Positions 1 through 8,402 of a DNA stretch of 64,000 nucleotides are shown one piece after another (position 1 is the stretch's first letter; each line of letters opens with the position of its first letter). The notes under the pieces were generated by a model, which saw only the letters and a list, made by a program, of their open reading frames with translations, was not told the DNA's origin and searched no databases. A program made the translations under genes and the position numbers. The DNA is from Massilia niastensis DSM 21313 (lineage in GTDB: Bacteria; Pseudomonadota; Gammaproteobacteria; Burkholderiales; Burkholderiaceae_D): contig NZ_KB908091.1 in NCBI RefSeq assembly GCF_000382345.1, positions 52,325 through 116,324 on the forward strand, read 5' to 3'.

Positions 1-446
1 TAGTAGCCCGGTTCGGCCTTTTCCTCGTCATGCGAGAAGCGCGAGCGGTAGCCCGAGAACGGGCGCTCCGGATAACCCGGCTCGAGTTTGGTCTCGCCGC
101 TGTAGGGCATCAGGAGCACGTCGCCGAGGTCGGAGTGACCGCTGCCGGAGAAGTGGGTGTGCGAGAAGCCGAGGATGGAATTGTCGTCATGGCGGTAGCC
201 GGCCGCCCAGGGATAGCTCTGGCGGAAGTGGCGCACCTGGGTGTCGGGGCTCAGCTGCACCATGCCGAACGGGCGGCTGGCGCCGGGGAAGGTGTGGCCG
301 TCGCCGCCGGTGCCGATGAAGACGTTGACGGCTGCAGCCGGCGTGCCGGGATCGGCCGCCTCCGCCGGCAGGGCCGCGAACGCCAGTGCCGCCAGTGTTG
401 CCAGCGCCGTGAGCGGGAAGAATCCGCGATTCAAACGAACTGTCAT
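1..446 (-). CDS. GH92 family glycosyl hydrolase (alpha-1,2-mannosidase-like), 5' part only
   Basis: The ATG is at 446 and the frame stays open to the left edge, giving about 148 N-terminal residues. Residues 1-31 form a signal peptide ending in an Ala-rich stretch (ALPAEA), so the enzyme is exported. The following motifs VNVFIGTGGDGHTFPGA, RPFGMVQLSPDT and GFSHTHFSGSG are the characteristic start of GH92 enzymes, calcium-dependent exo-mannosidases that trim mannosides. Full family members are about 700-800 residues, so most of the gene lies outside the window. A good sigma-70 promoter lies upstream at 592-620 on the same strand, giving a leader of about 140 nt. The exact substrate cannot be told from this fragment. 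Confidence 0.9.
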   Translation of the reverse strand, partial: MTVRLNRGFFPLTALATLAALAFAALPAEAADPGTPAAAVNVFIGTGGDGHTFPGASRPFGMVQLSPDTQVRHFRQSYPWAAGYRHDDNSILGFSHTHFSGSGHSDLGDVLLMPYSGETKLEPGYPERPFSGYRSRFSHDEEKAEPGY

Positions 447-591
447 GCTGTCTCCAATATGGCGGGGCCGCGACGCGCCGCCTGTTCTTGTTTGCGTTTC
501 GTCAGTAGGCATGGCGCCGTTGGAACCCGCCAGCGCGGCCATTTTATCGGACCCATTGCTGAGTGATGCAGATGGGAATGCCTATTCGAAG

Positions 592-620
592 CTTATATGC
601 GGACTCTGATTCCTCAGCAA
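592..620 (-). promoter_or_regulatory. Sigma-70 promoter of the GH92 gene
   Basis: On the minus strand a -35 TTGCTG (620-615) and a -10 TATAAG (597-592) are separated by 17 bp. The match to the sigma-70 consensus is good. The inverted repeat at 643-664 lies about 23 bp upstream of the -35, a place where an activator or a looping repressor could act. Confidence 0.65.
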
Positions 621-642
621 TAAAACCCTGATATTGGACTGA

Positions 643-664
643 TGTTTAGTACGTTTACTAAACA
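643..664. promoter_or_regulatory. 22-bp operator-like inverted repeat
   Basis: Two perfect 9-bp arms (TGTTTAGTA and its complement) flank the spacer CGTT. The size and symmetry fit a dimeric TetR-, GntR- or LacI-type repressor. It lies between the two divergent hydrolase genes, and on the plus strand it covers the expected -10 zone behind a possible -35 TTGGAC at 635-640. No regulator gene is adjacent inside the window. Confidence 0.6.
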
Positions 665-790
665 GGAGGAAAATGCGGTGCTGATGGTCAAGAGCGGCAG
701 GTTGAAGTTGCTCAGTTGTCATGTATAAAAATGCAATGGGCATGCCTGGCAGCGCAAAGTGGCCATTCTTGCAATTGCAAAAATTGCATC

Positions 791-2413
791 ATGACTACTT
801 CACTCCTGCCCCCCATTCTTCCCGCCCTGTGGCTGTGCGGCAGCCTGGCTGCCGCCGCGCCCGCCGCGCTCGCCGAACACCGGGAATTCGAAGCCACCCT
901 GCACGCTCCTTTCCAGTCCGGACCGGTGCAGCAGCGCCGCTTCCTGCTCGACTTCGCCTATCCCGGCCTGGAGCAGGCCGGCATCGTCGACTGGCGCGTG
1001 ACGCTCGAAGCGCCCGGCGGCCGCGTGCTGCTGCGCTGGCAGGGCCAGACGGCGTTGAAGGGGCCGGCCGTGTCGGTGCCGGTGCCCTGGTCCGGACGCA
1101 TCGGCCGCGCGCCGGCGCCCGGGGGCATCTACCGGGTGCGGCTGCATGCGGCCTTGCGCGGCGAGCCGCACGAGGTGGTGGAACAGGACTGGGAGATCGC
1201 GGTCGGCGCGCCGCCGGCGCCCCGGCTGCCGCGTTTCGAGCCGCTGCCGCGCGCCACCTCGACGCCGGGCGCGGCGCCGGCGCCGGCGGCGCTCCCCTAC
1301 ACCGTCTACCTCGGCAACCTGCACAGCCAGACCAACCACAGCGACGGCGGCGCCGAACTCGCCGCATGCAAGGGCGCCCAGCCGCCGCAGAGCGCCCGCC
1401 ATGGACCGGAGGCGGCCTTCGCCTATGCGCGCGAGCGCGGCCTCGACATCCTCGTGGCGTCGGAGCACAACCACATGTACGACGGTTCGGAAACCGGCGC
1501 CCCGCAAGCCGACGCCGCCGCGGCCAGGGCGCTGTACCAGTCCGGCCTGGCCGCCGCCGACGCCTTCTCGGCCGCGCATCCGGGCTTCCTGGCGCTGTAC
1601 GGCATGGAGTGGGGCGTCATCAACAACGGCGGCCATATCAACATCTTCGACAGCCGCGAGCTGCTGGGCTGGGAGACCAATGCCAGGGGAGAGCTGATGG
1701 CGGACACGCTCACGGCGCGCGGCGACTACGCTTCCCTGTACACCCTGATGCGCGAACGCGGCTGGGTCGGGCAGTTCAACCATCCGGCGCAGACCGGCCA
1801 GTTCATCGTCAACGGCGTGGCGCTCGGCTATACAAGGGACGGCGACGAGGCGATGGCGCTGTGCGAGGTCATGAACAGCACGGCCTTCTCGACCAACGTG
1901 ACGGAAACCGAAACCCGGCGCAGCCAGTTCGAGGCGGCCTGCAACCGGCTGCTGGAAGCGGGCTACCACCTCGCCTTCAGCAGCAACCAGGACAACCACT
2001 GTGCGAACTGGGGGGCGTCGTATACCAACCGCACCGCGGTGCTGATACCGAACGGTGTCGCGCTGACCCGGGCCAGCTTCGTCGAGGCGCTCAAGGCGCG
2101 CCGTGTGTTCGCGACCATGGACCGGGAATCGCAACTGGTGCTGACGGCGAATGGCCGCCTGATGGGGGAGCGCTTCACCAACCGCGGCCCGCTCACGCTG
2201 GTGGCGAATTTCGCCAGCACCGGCGGCAGGAAGGTCGCATCCGTGGCGCTCATGGAAGGGATGCCGGGACGCGGCGGGACCGTGACCCGGCTGTCGAGCA
2301 GCGCGACCACGACCATCGTGCCGGCGCCGGGCGCGCATTTCTATTACGCGCGCATCACCCAGGATGACGGCAACGTCCTGTGGTCGGCCCCGGTCTGGGT
2401 GACGCAGGAATAG
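791..2413 (+). CDS. Secreted PHP-domain metallohydrolase (CehA/McbA-like)
   Basis: This 540-residue protein starts at the ATG at 791, which gives a clean signal peptide (about residues 1-28, ending AAPAALA). A TTG at 716 would add 25 residues rich in Cys that do not look like an export signal. No strong ribosome site precedes 791, so the start is moderately sure. PHP-type metal-binding motifs appear in order: NLHSQTNHSDGG, the D-I-L-V-A-S-E-H-N-H strand, EWGVINNGGHINIF, FNHPAQTGQF and SNQDNH. PHP enzymes hydrolyse phosphoesters and related bonds with a di- or trinuclear metal centre. The substrate is unknown. It is divergent from the GH92 gene, which may mean joint control. Confidence 0.82.
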   Translation: MTTSLLPPILPALWLCGSLAAAAPAALAEHREFEATLHAPFQSGPVQQRRFLLDFAYPGLEQAGIVDWRVTLEAPGGRVLLRWQGQTALKGPAVSVPVPWSGRIGRAPAPGGIYRVRLHAALRGEPHEVVEQDWEIAVGAPPAPRLPRFEPLPRATSTPGAAPAPAALPYTVYLGNLHSQTNHSDGGAELAACKGAQPPQSARHGPEAAFAYARERGLDILVASEHNHMYDGSETGAPQADAAAARALYQSGLAAADAFSAAHPGFLALYGMEWGVINNGGHINIFDSRELLGWETNARGELMADTLTARGDYASLYTLMRERGWVGQFNHPAQTGQFIVNGVALGYTRDGDEAMALCEVMNSTAFSTNVTETETRRSQFEAACNRLLEAGYHLAFSSNQDNHCANWGASYTNRTAVLIPNGVALTRASFVEALKARRVFATMDRESQLVLTANGRLMGERFTNRGPLTLVANFASTGGRKVASVALMEGMPGRGGTVTRLSSSATTTIVPAPGAHFYYARITQDDGNVLWSAPVWVTQE

Positions 2414-2417
2414 GTTT

Positions 2418-2993
2418 TCAGAAGCCCAGGCCTGCGCCGGCGCCGAGCAGGGTGGCGATGCCGAGCACCGTGAAGATCAGCGCGGCGATGCCGTGCACCA
2501 GCTGGAGCGGCACCTTGTTGGCGATGCGCTCGCCGAACACCACGGCGGGGACGTTCGCCAGCATCATGCCCAGGGTGGTGCCGCAGACGACGGCCGCCAT
2601 CGATTCGTAGCGCGCCGCCAGCGCCACGGTGGCGACCTGGGTCTTGTCGCCCATCTCCGCGACGAAGAAGGCGATCAGGGTGGTGAGGAACACGCCGTAG
2701 CGCGCCAGCCGGGTTTCCTCTTCGTCGATCTCGTCGGGAATCATGGTCCATGCGGCCATGGCGAGGAAGGACAGGCCCAGCACCCAGCGCATCACGTTCG
2801 GGCCCAGCAGGTCGCTCACCAGCGCGCCGACCGCCGCCGCGAAGGCGTGGTTGGCGATGGTCGCCACGAAGATCCCGAAGACGATCGGGAGCGGGCGGCG
2901 GAAGCGCGCGGCGAGCAAAAAGGCCAGCAGCTGGGTCTTGTCGCCGATCTCGGCGAGTCCCACGATGCCGGTCGAGACGAGAAAGGCGTCCAT
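2418..2993 (-). CDS. TMEM165/GDT1 family (UPF0016) cation exporter
   Basis: This 191-residue integral membrane protein carries the two signature repeats of the family, EIGDKTQLLA and EMGDKTQVAT, each in a hydrophobic segment of a two-fold repeated six-helix fold. Family members export Mn2+ or exchange Ca2+/Mn2+ for protons. In bacteria they protect from manganese excess. The ATG at 2993 gives the usual N-terminus (MDAFLVSTGIVGLAEIGDK). An upstream ATG at 3026 would add 11 residues and is less likely. It is convergent with the PHP gene, with only 4 bp between the stops. Confidence 0.9.
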   Translation of the reverse strand: MDAFLVSTGIVGLAEIGDKTQLLAFLLAARFRRPLPIVFGIFVATIANHAFAAAVGALVSDLLGPNVMRWVLGLSFLAMAAWTMIPDEIDEEETRLARYGVFLTTLIAFFVAEMGDKTQVATVALAARYESMAAVVCGTTLGMMLANVPAVVFGERIANKVPLQLVHGIAALIFTVLGIATLLGAGAGLGF

Positions 2994-3172
2994 CGAGAGG
3001 GGCGAGGCAAAAAGAGGGCGGATCATAGCAGAGTCGGGGAAGCCTGCGCTTGCCGTCCTGCGACCATGCCGGGCGGCCGCGCCCCGCTCCGCAGCGGCTT
3101 TCGCTGGAAGTTCGAGCATGCTATTCTGCTCGCGCCCGTAACCCTGACGGGTTGCCTTCCTGCGAGAGACCC

Positions 3173-5029
3173 ATGAAAACAAGCATCCTGCTGCGCGCCG
3201 CCGCTTCCGCCATCCTCGGCGCCTGGAGCGCCTGCGCGTTCGCGCTCGATCCCCTCAGCTACGCCCGCTACGACCAGGTCAGGACCAGTGCGCTGCACAT
3301 GGACCTGAAGGCCGATTTCGCGCGCAAGACGCTCGACGGCTACGCCGAGCTGACCCTGGACTGGCTGGACAAGAAGGCCACCACGCTCGACCTCGACACG
3401 CGCGAGCTGGCGATCTCGAAGATCGAGGCCCAGGACGCGCAGGGCGCGTGGCGCAAGGTCGCCTACAAGCTCGACAAGCTGGACAAGGAAAAGGGCCAGG
3501 CGCTGCACGTCGACCTGCCGGGCCAGCCGGCCAGGGTGCGCATCCATTACCGCACCGCGCCGACCGCGACCGCGCTGCAGTGGCTCACGCCGGCCCAGAC
3601 CATGTCGGGCAAGCGCCCGTTCATGTTCAGCCAGTCGCAGTCGATCAACGCCCGCTCGTGGGTGCCGATCCAGGACACGCCGGCGGTGCGCTTCACCTAC
3701 ACCGCCCGCATCCAGGCGCCGGAAGGCCTGCGCGTCGTGATGAGCGCCGATAACGATCCGAAGGCGACCGGCGAGAAAGGCTGGAAATTCAACATGCCGC
3801 AGCCGATTCCCGCCTACCTGCTGGCGATCGGCATCGGCGAGCTCGAAGCGCGCACCCTCGGCCCGCGCACCGGCGTGTACGCCGAGCCGAAGCGCATCCA
3901 GGCCGCCGAGTACGAACTGGGCGACACCGAGAAGATGGTCGCCGCCGCCGAGTCGCTCTACGGTCCGTATCGCTGGGGACGTTACGACATGCTGGTGCTG
4001 CCGCCCTCGTTCCCGATCGGCGGCATGGAAAACCCGCGCCTGACCTTCCTGACCCCGACCATGATCGCGGGCGACCGCAGCCTGGTCGACCTGATCGCCC
4101 ACGAACTGGCGCACAGCTGGTCGGGCAACCTGGTGACCAACGCCTCGTGGAAGCACTGGTGGCTGAACGAAGGCTTCACCACCTACGTGACCACCCGCAT
4201 CCTCGAGAAGATGTACGGCGAGGACGTGGCCACCATGAACCTGCAGCTGGAGCAGGAAGAGGCGCTCGAACACCTGAAGACCCTGCCGAAGGCGAAGCAG
4301 GCGCTGGTGCCGCGCCAGCCGGACACCTCGGCCGAGTACTACACCGACGAGGAGCTGGCCTATCCGAAGGGCGCCTGGTTCCTGCGCACCCTCGAGCAGC
4401 GCGCCGGCCGCGCCGCCTTCGATCCCTTCCTGCGCGGCTGGTTCGACCAGCACGCCTTCCAGAGCGTGACCACCGAGCAGTTCGTGGAATACCTGCGCGC
4501 CAACCTGCTGGCGAAGAATCCGAAGATCATGAGCGAGGCGGAGCTGGACGAGTGGCTGTACGGCCCGGGCATCCCGGCCAGCGCCCAGCGCGCCGTGTCG
4601 CAGCGCCTGGCCGCGCTGGACGCGACCACCGCCGGCTGGCTCAAGGGCGAGGTGCCGACCGCGAAGCTCGACACCCGGAACTGGAACGCCGCCGAATGGA
4701 TGAAGTTCCTGAACGATATCGACAACAAGGCGAGCGCCCGCCAGCTCGAGGAACTCGACAAGGCCTTCGGCCTGGCGAAGACCGGCAACAACGAAGTCGC
4801 GTTCCGCTTCTACCGGGCCTCGGTGCATGCCGGCTACCGCGGCGTCCGTCCGCACCTGGAAGCCTTCCTGATGAGCGTCGGCCGCCAGAAGTTCGTGGTG
4901 CCGCTGTACGCCGCGCTGCGCGCCAATGCCCAGGACCGCGCCTGGGCCGAACGCGTCTACAAGGCCGCGCGCGAGCGTTATCACCCGGAGACGCAGTCGA
5001 GCGTCGACAAGCAAATGAACAAGGTATAA
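3173..5029 (+). CDS. Secreted M1 family metallopeptidase (aminopeptidase)
   Basis: The 618-residue protein has a signal peptide (about residues 1-25, cut near AFA). It carries the M1 signature: the exopeptidase motif GGMEN at 283-287, the zinc site HELAH at 310-314 and the third zinc ligand Glu333 in LNEGFTTY. The spacing of 18 residues between HEXXH and the distal Glu is as known for M1 enzymes. The C-terminal helical region resembles leukotriene-A4-hydrolase-type aminopeptidases, about 600 residues long. It should remove N-terminal residues from peptides in the periplasm or outside the cell. A serine hydrolase gene follows after 13 bp, so the two are probably co-transcribed. Confidence 0.92.
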   Translation: MKTSILLRAAASAILGAWSACAFALDPLSYARYDQVRTSALHMDLKADFARKTLDGYAELTLDWLDKKATTLDLDTRELAISKIEAQDAQGAWRKVAYKLDKLDKEKGQALHVDLPGQPARVRIHYRTAPTATALQWLTPAQTMSGKRPFMFSQSQSINARSWVPIQDTPAVRFTYTARIQAPEGLRVVMSADNDPKATGEKGWKFNMPQPIPAYLLAIGIGELEARTLGPRTGVYAEPKRIQAAEYELGDTEKMVAAAESLYGPYRWGRYDMLVLPPSFPIGGMENPRLTFLTPTMIAGDRSLVDLIAHELAHSWSGNLVTNASWKHWWLNEGFTTYVTTRILEKMYGEDVATMNLQLEQEEALEHLKTLPKAKQALVPRQPDTSAEYYTDEELAYPKGAWFLRTLEQRAGRAAFDPFLRGWFDQHAFQSVTTEQFVEYLRANLLAKNPKIMSEAELDEWLYGPGIPASAQRAVSQRLAALDATTAGWLKGEVPTAKLDTRNWNAAEWMKFLNDIDNKASARQLEELDKAFGLAKTGNNEVAFRFYRASVHAGYRGVRPHLEAFLMSVGRQKFVVPLYAALRANAQDRAWAERVYKAARERYHPETQSSVDKQMNKV

Positions 5030-5042
5030 AGGAAGAACCACC

Positions 5043-6662
5043 GTGCATTCGATGAAACGACTCGCCAGCGCCATCCTGATCGCGTTTTCCGCCGCCGGCG
5101 CGGCCTTCGCCACGGCGGCCGAAGCGCCGGCGGCGGCAGGCGCGCTAGCGCCGGCCTACAACCTGGAAGCCGACGTCACCCGCGTGATGAAGGCCTTCGA
5201 CGTGCCCGGCATCGCGATCGCCGTCGTCAAGGACGGCAAGGTCGTGGTCGCGCAGGGCTTCGGCGTGCGCAAGCTGGGCGACCCGGCCCCGGTGGACGGC
5301 AAGACCATCTTCGAGATCGCCTCCAACTCGAAGGCCTTCACCGCCGCCGGGCTGGCGATGCTGGTCGACCAGGGCAAGCTGGAGTGGGACGACCCGGTGA
5401 TCAAGCACCTGCCGGACTTCCGCATGTACGACCCCTACGTCACGGCCGAGATGACGGTGCGCGACCTGCTGACCCACCGCAGCGGCCTGGGGCTGGGCGC
5501 CGGTGACCTGATGTGGTGGCCGACCACCACCTTCAGCACCGACGAGATCATCCACAACCTGCGCTACATCCGTCCCGCGACCAGCTTCCGCAACAGCTAC
5601 GCCTACGACAACCTGCTGTACATCGTGGCCGGCAAGATCATCGCCATGAAGTCCGGGAAGACCTGGGGCGAGACGATGCGCGAGTGGATCCTGGATCCGG
5701 TCGGCATGAAGACCACCACCACCAGCCTGGACGAGCTGCGCAACAACCCGAACGTGTCGGCGCCGCACAGCAGGATCAACGGCAGGATCTCGGTGGTCAA
5801 GCCGATGCCGGTGGCGAACGCGATCGGCGCGGTCGGCATCAACACCAGCGCCGAGGACATCGCGCGCTGGATGAACGTGCTGCTCGACGGCGGCAAGCTG
5901 GGCAAGGGCGAGGACGGCAAGGAAACGCGCCTGTGGTCGGACAAGCAGGCGCGCGAGATGTGGACCGCGCAGACGCCGATGGCGATCAACCAGCCGAAAC
6001 CGCCGCTGGCCGCGACCAAGCCGAACTTCTATGCCTACGGCCTGGGCTTCCAGCTGCGCGACTACCAGGGCAAGCTGGTGGCGCTGCACGGCGGCGCGCT
6101 GCAGGGCTTCTATTCGCGCGTGCTGCTGGTGCCGGAAGCGAAGGTCGGCATTGCGATCTTCACCAACGCCGAGAGCGGTCCCTCGCTCAACGCGCTGCAG
6201 TACCGCCTGCTCGACCAGTACCTGGGCGTGGCGCCGACCGACTGGATCGGCCGCATCGCCGAGGTCGACCGCGAGACGCAGGCGAAGGAGAAGGAGCGCC
6301 TGAAGACCGAGTCCGCGACCCGCGCGGCGCAATCGAAGCCGTCGCTGCCGCTGGCCGCCTACGAGGGCGAGTACAAGGATCCGTGGTACGGCAGCGCGAC
6401 CATCAAGCGCGTCGGCGGCAAGCAGGTGATCGCATTCTCGCGCACGCCGGACCTGACCGGGGAGATCGAACACTTCCAGCACGATACCTTCGTCGTGCGC
6501 TGGAAGGAGCGCAACTTCAATGCGGATGCGTACATGACCTTCTCGCTGGACCATGACGGCTCGATCGAGCGGATGCGCATGAAGCCGATTTCGACCGAGA
6601 CGGACTTCAGCTACGACTTCCAGGATCTGCTGTTCACGCCTGTGAAGAAGAAGGAGAAGTGA
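5043..6662 (+). CDS. Secreted class C beta-lactamase-related serine hydrolase with C-terminal DUF3471-like domain
   Basis: The 539-residue protein starts at GTG 5043, 7 bp after an AAAGGAAG ribosome site. An in-frame ATG at 5052 is the alternative. A signal peptide covers about residues 1-27. The class C/esterase motifs are present: S-x-x-K in ASNSKAFT, the Y-x-N motif in YAYDN, and H-G-G in LHGGALQGF. The last roughly 110 residues form a small beta-rich domain of the DUF3471 type, often found after this fold. Such proteins act as esterases or D-amino-peptidases; true beta-lactamase activity is unlikely. The gene follows the M1 aminopeptidase in the same transcript. Confidence 0.88.
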   Translation: MHSMKRLASAILIAFSAAGAAFATAAEAPAAAGALAPAYNLEADVTRVMKAFDVPGIAIAVVKDGKVVVAQGFGVRKLGDPAPVDGKTIFEIASNSKAFTAAGLAMLVDQGKLEWDDPVIKHLPDFRMYDPYVTAEMTVRDLLTHRSGLGLGAGDLMWWPTTTFSTDEIIHNLRYIRPATSFRNSYAYDNLLYIVAGKIIAMKSGKTWGETMREWILDPVGMKTTTTSLDELRNNPNVSAPHSRINGRISVVKPMPVANAIGAVGINTSAEDIARWMNVLLDGGKLGKGEDGKETRLWSDKQAREMWTAQTPMAINQPKPPLAATKPNFYAYGLGFQLRDYQGKLVALHGGALQGFYSRVLLVPEAKVGIAIFTNAESGPSLNALQYRLLDQYLGVAPTDWIGRIAEVDRETQAKEKERLKTESATRAAQSKPSLPLAAYEGEYKDPWYGSATIKRVGGKQVIAFSRTPDLTGEIEHFQHDTFVVRWKERNFNADAYMTFSLDHDGSIERMRMKPISTETDFSYDFQDLLFTPVKKKEK

Positions 6663-6664
6663 TG

Positions 6665-6696
6665 AAAAAAACCGCAGCCCTGGCTGCGGTTTTTTC
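6665..6696. terminator. Bidirectional intrinsic terminator
   Basis: A GC-rich stem (ACCGCAGC paired with GCTGCGGT) sits between an A-run on the left and a T-run on the right, so it can end transcripts from both sides. It lies between the convergent serine hydrolase and DegP-like genes. Confidence 0.88.
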
Positions 6697-6728
6697 TTGC
6701 ATGAGCAGCGTCGGCTCAGGCGTTCTGC

Positions 6729-8285
6729 CTACTTCCCGGTCCACACCTTCATCATGTCTTCCGATCCCTGCGACCGGATCCCGTTATCCGACAGGATCTC
6801 TTCCGTGATATCCAGCGTCGCCTTGCGCGGCAGGATCATGGTCTCGCCATAGCGCTGCTCGAAGCGCAGCACGATCTGCTCGTCCTTCAGGTCGCGCAGC
6901 AGGGCGACGAGGTGCGCCAGGCTGCGCACCGGGGTGCCGTTGACCGACTCGATCACCGAGCCGAAGCGGTTCGAATACCCGCTCACCAGCTTGTGCGGGA
7001 AGAACGGCGCGCTGATGACCACCAGTTCCTCGCGCTCCTTGTCCGGCGAATCGCCGCGCCGCGTCACCAGCGGGCTGGCATTGAAGGCATAGGAGTTCAT
7101 CCCCGGCGCGCTGTTGCTCACGAAGCCCAGGAATTCGGCGCTGGCGCGCGAGAACGCCATCGGGCCATAGATGAAGTAGGACGGATAGCCGCCGTTCAGC
7201 TCCGGGATCAGGAGCGGGCGCGGGCCGCTGGCCGGCACGTCCACCTTGATGGTCTTGCCGTTGCGGACCACCGTCAACGGGATCTTGCCGTTCTTCGCCA
7301 CCTGCTGGATGCGGTACTGGAAGCGCACCCGCAGGTTCGAGCCCAGCTTGACCATGGACTGGTTGTCGATCGGGTGCTCGCCGATGTGGGTGATCACGTC
7401 CCATTCCTTGAGCGGCCAGGACGCATCGGTTTTATACGGCCGGTGCACCACCGCTCCCTCGATCGACTTGTCGAGCTTCAGGAACTGGCGCAGCGCAGGA
7501 TTCTCCAGGGTCTGGATACTGTCGTGCATCAGCGGCTTGCCGTCATAGCGGCCGTCCGCCACGTCGCGCAGGAACAGCTCGATCTCCTCGTTCGGAATCA
7601 CGTAGCCGATGTTCTGCGCGTTGGTCGCCATCGAAAACGCCAGGCCGATCATGCGGTCGCCCGCGATCACCGGGCCGCCGCTGTTGCCGGGGTTGATCGG
7701 CGCGTCGATCTGGATCCGCAGTCCCGAGCTGAACGCGCCATAGTTGACGAACTCCACGCGCGAGACGATGCCCTTGGTGGTCGACAGCGAATTGCCGCCC
7801 ACCGGATAGCCGTAGGCGAACACCTGCTCGCGCACGTCCGGCAGCACGGCGGCGCGCTGCACCGGCGGGCGCTTGTCGAAGAAGGAGGGGTCGTCCAGCT
7901 CCAGCACCGCCAGGTCCAGGCCGCGCGCCAGCGCGATCACCCTGGCCGACACCTTGTCGCCCGACTGGCTGGCCTGCACCTCGACCTGGCTCGCATAGTT
8001 CACCACGTGGGCGTTGGTCAGGATGCGCTTGCCCTCGATGATCACGCCCGACCCGGTCACGTCCTGGGGCGAGGCCTTGGTCCAGGGCTTGTACAGGTCC
8101 GGCCGGCGCACGGTGGCGAAGATCTTGACGACGGAATTCTCGATGGCCGGCAGCGCGGGCGCGGCGGCCTGGGTGGTGGCGGAGGGCGGCAGCGGCGTGG
8201 TCTGCGGTGCAGGCGGCATGCTGTCCTGCGCATGGACGAGGCTGGACAGGGCAAGCGCCAGGGCGGCGAGTCGGTAGGTCTTCAT
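6729..8285 (-). CDS. Secreted DegP/HtrA-type serine protease with PDZ-like regions
   Basis: This 518-residue protein starts at the ATG at 8285 and has a signal peptide (about residues 1-19, ending VHAQ). The trypsin-like triad is visible: His93 in TNAHVV, Asp124 in GLDLAVLEL and Ser202 in PGNSGGP. The rest contains PDZ-like sequence (VITHIGEHPIDNQ and SVIESVNGTPVRSLAHL). The long C-terminal part recalls the plant DegP9/DEG family rather than enterobacterial DegP, which has two compact PDZ domains. A role in periplasmic protein quality control is likely. No sigma-E-type promoter was recognised upstream. Confidence 0.9.
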   Translation of the reverse strand: MKTYRLAALALALSSLVHAQDSMPPAPQTTPLPPSATTQAAAPALPAIENSVVKIFATVRRPDLYKPWTKASPQDVTGSGVIIEGKRILTNAHVVNYASQVEVQASQSGDKVSARVIALARGLDLAVLELDDPSFFDKRPPVQRAAVLPDVREQVFAYGYPVGGNSLSTTKGIVSRVEFVNYGAFSSGLRIQIDAPINPGNSGGPVIAGDRMIGLAFSMATNAQNIGYVIPNEEIELFLRDVADGRYDGKPLMHDSIQTLENPALRQFLKLDKSIEGAVVHRPYKTDASWPLKEWDVITHIGEHPIDNQSMVKLGSNLRVRFQYRIQQVAKNGKIPLTVVRNGKTIKVDVPASGPRPLLIPELNGGYPSYFIYGPMAFSRASAEFLGFVSNSAPGMNSYAFNASPLVTRRGDSPDKEREELVVISAPFFPHKLVSGYSNRFGSVIESVNGTPVRSLAHLVALLRDLKDEQIVLRFEQRYGETMILPRKATLDITEEILSDNGIRSQGSEDMMKVWTGK

Positions 8286-8364
8286 AAATCCCTTCGATTG
8301 CAAGATTGACACTCAACCGAAAGAATATACACGGATGCCGCTTTTGGATATACGTGGATCGTCA

Positions 8365-8388
8365 CGGGAGGGCGATCCCGCCCTCCCG
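8365..8388. terminator. Hairpin after the methyltransferase gene
   Basis: A perfect 10-bp GC stem (CGGGAGGGCG with its complement, loop ATCC) lies 15 bp past the stop of the minus-strand methyltransferase gene. There is no T-run behind it on either strand, so it is only terminator-like. It may protect the mRNA end or pause polymerase. Confidence 0.4.
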
Positions 8389-8402
8389 AAGGGAAAAATG
8401 CC

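Larger units (their letters stand above)
447..790. other. Divergent intergenic region between GH92 and PHP-domain genes
   Basis: This 344-bp gap holds a minus-strand promoter for the GH92 gene, a perfect inverted repeat at 643-664, and a 12-bp palindrome TTGCAATTGCAA at 769-780. An AGGAGG-like run at 664-670 is followed only by a very short reading frame (ATG at 673, stop after three codons). I see no real gene here. The base composition is clearly lower in GC than the flanking coding sequence. Confidence 0.7.

Noticed and set aside
2994..3172. A yybP-ykoY manganese riboswitch before the GDT1-family gene
   Set aside because: Such riboswitches often precede this family, but I could not find the conserved loops in the 180 bp upstream, and a possible -10 TATGAT only about 30 bp before the start leaves too little leader.
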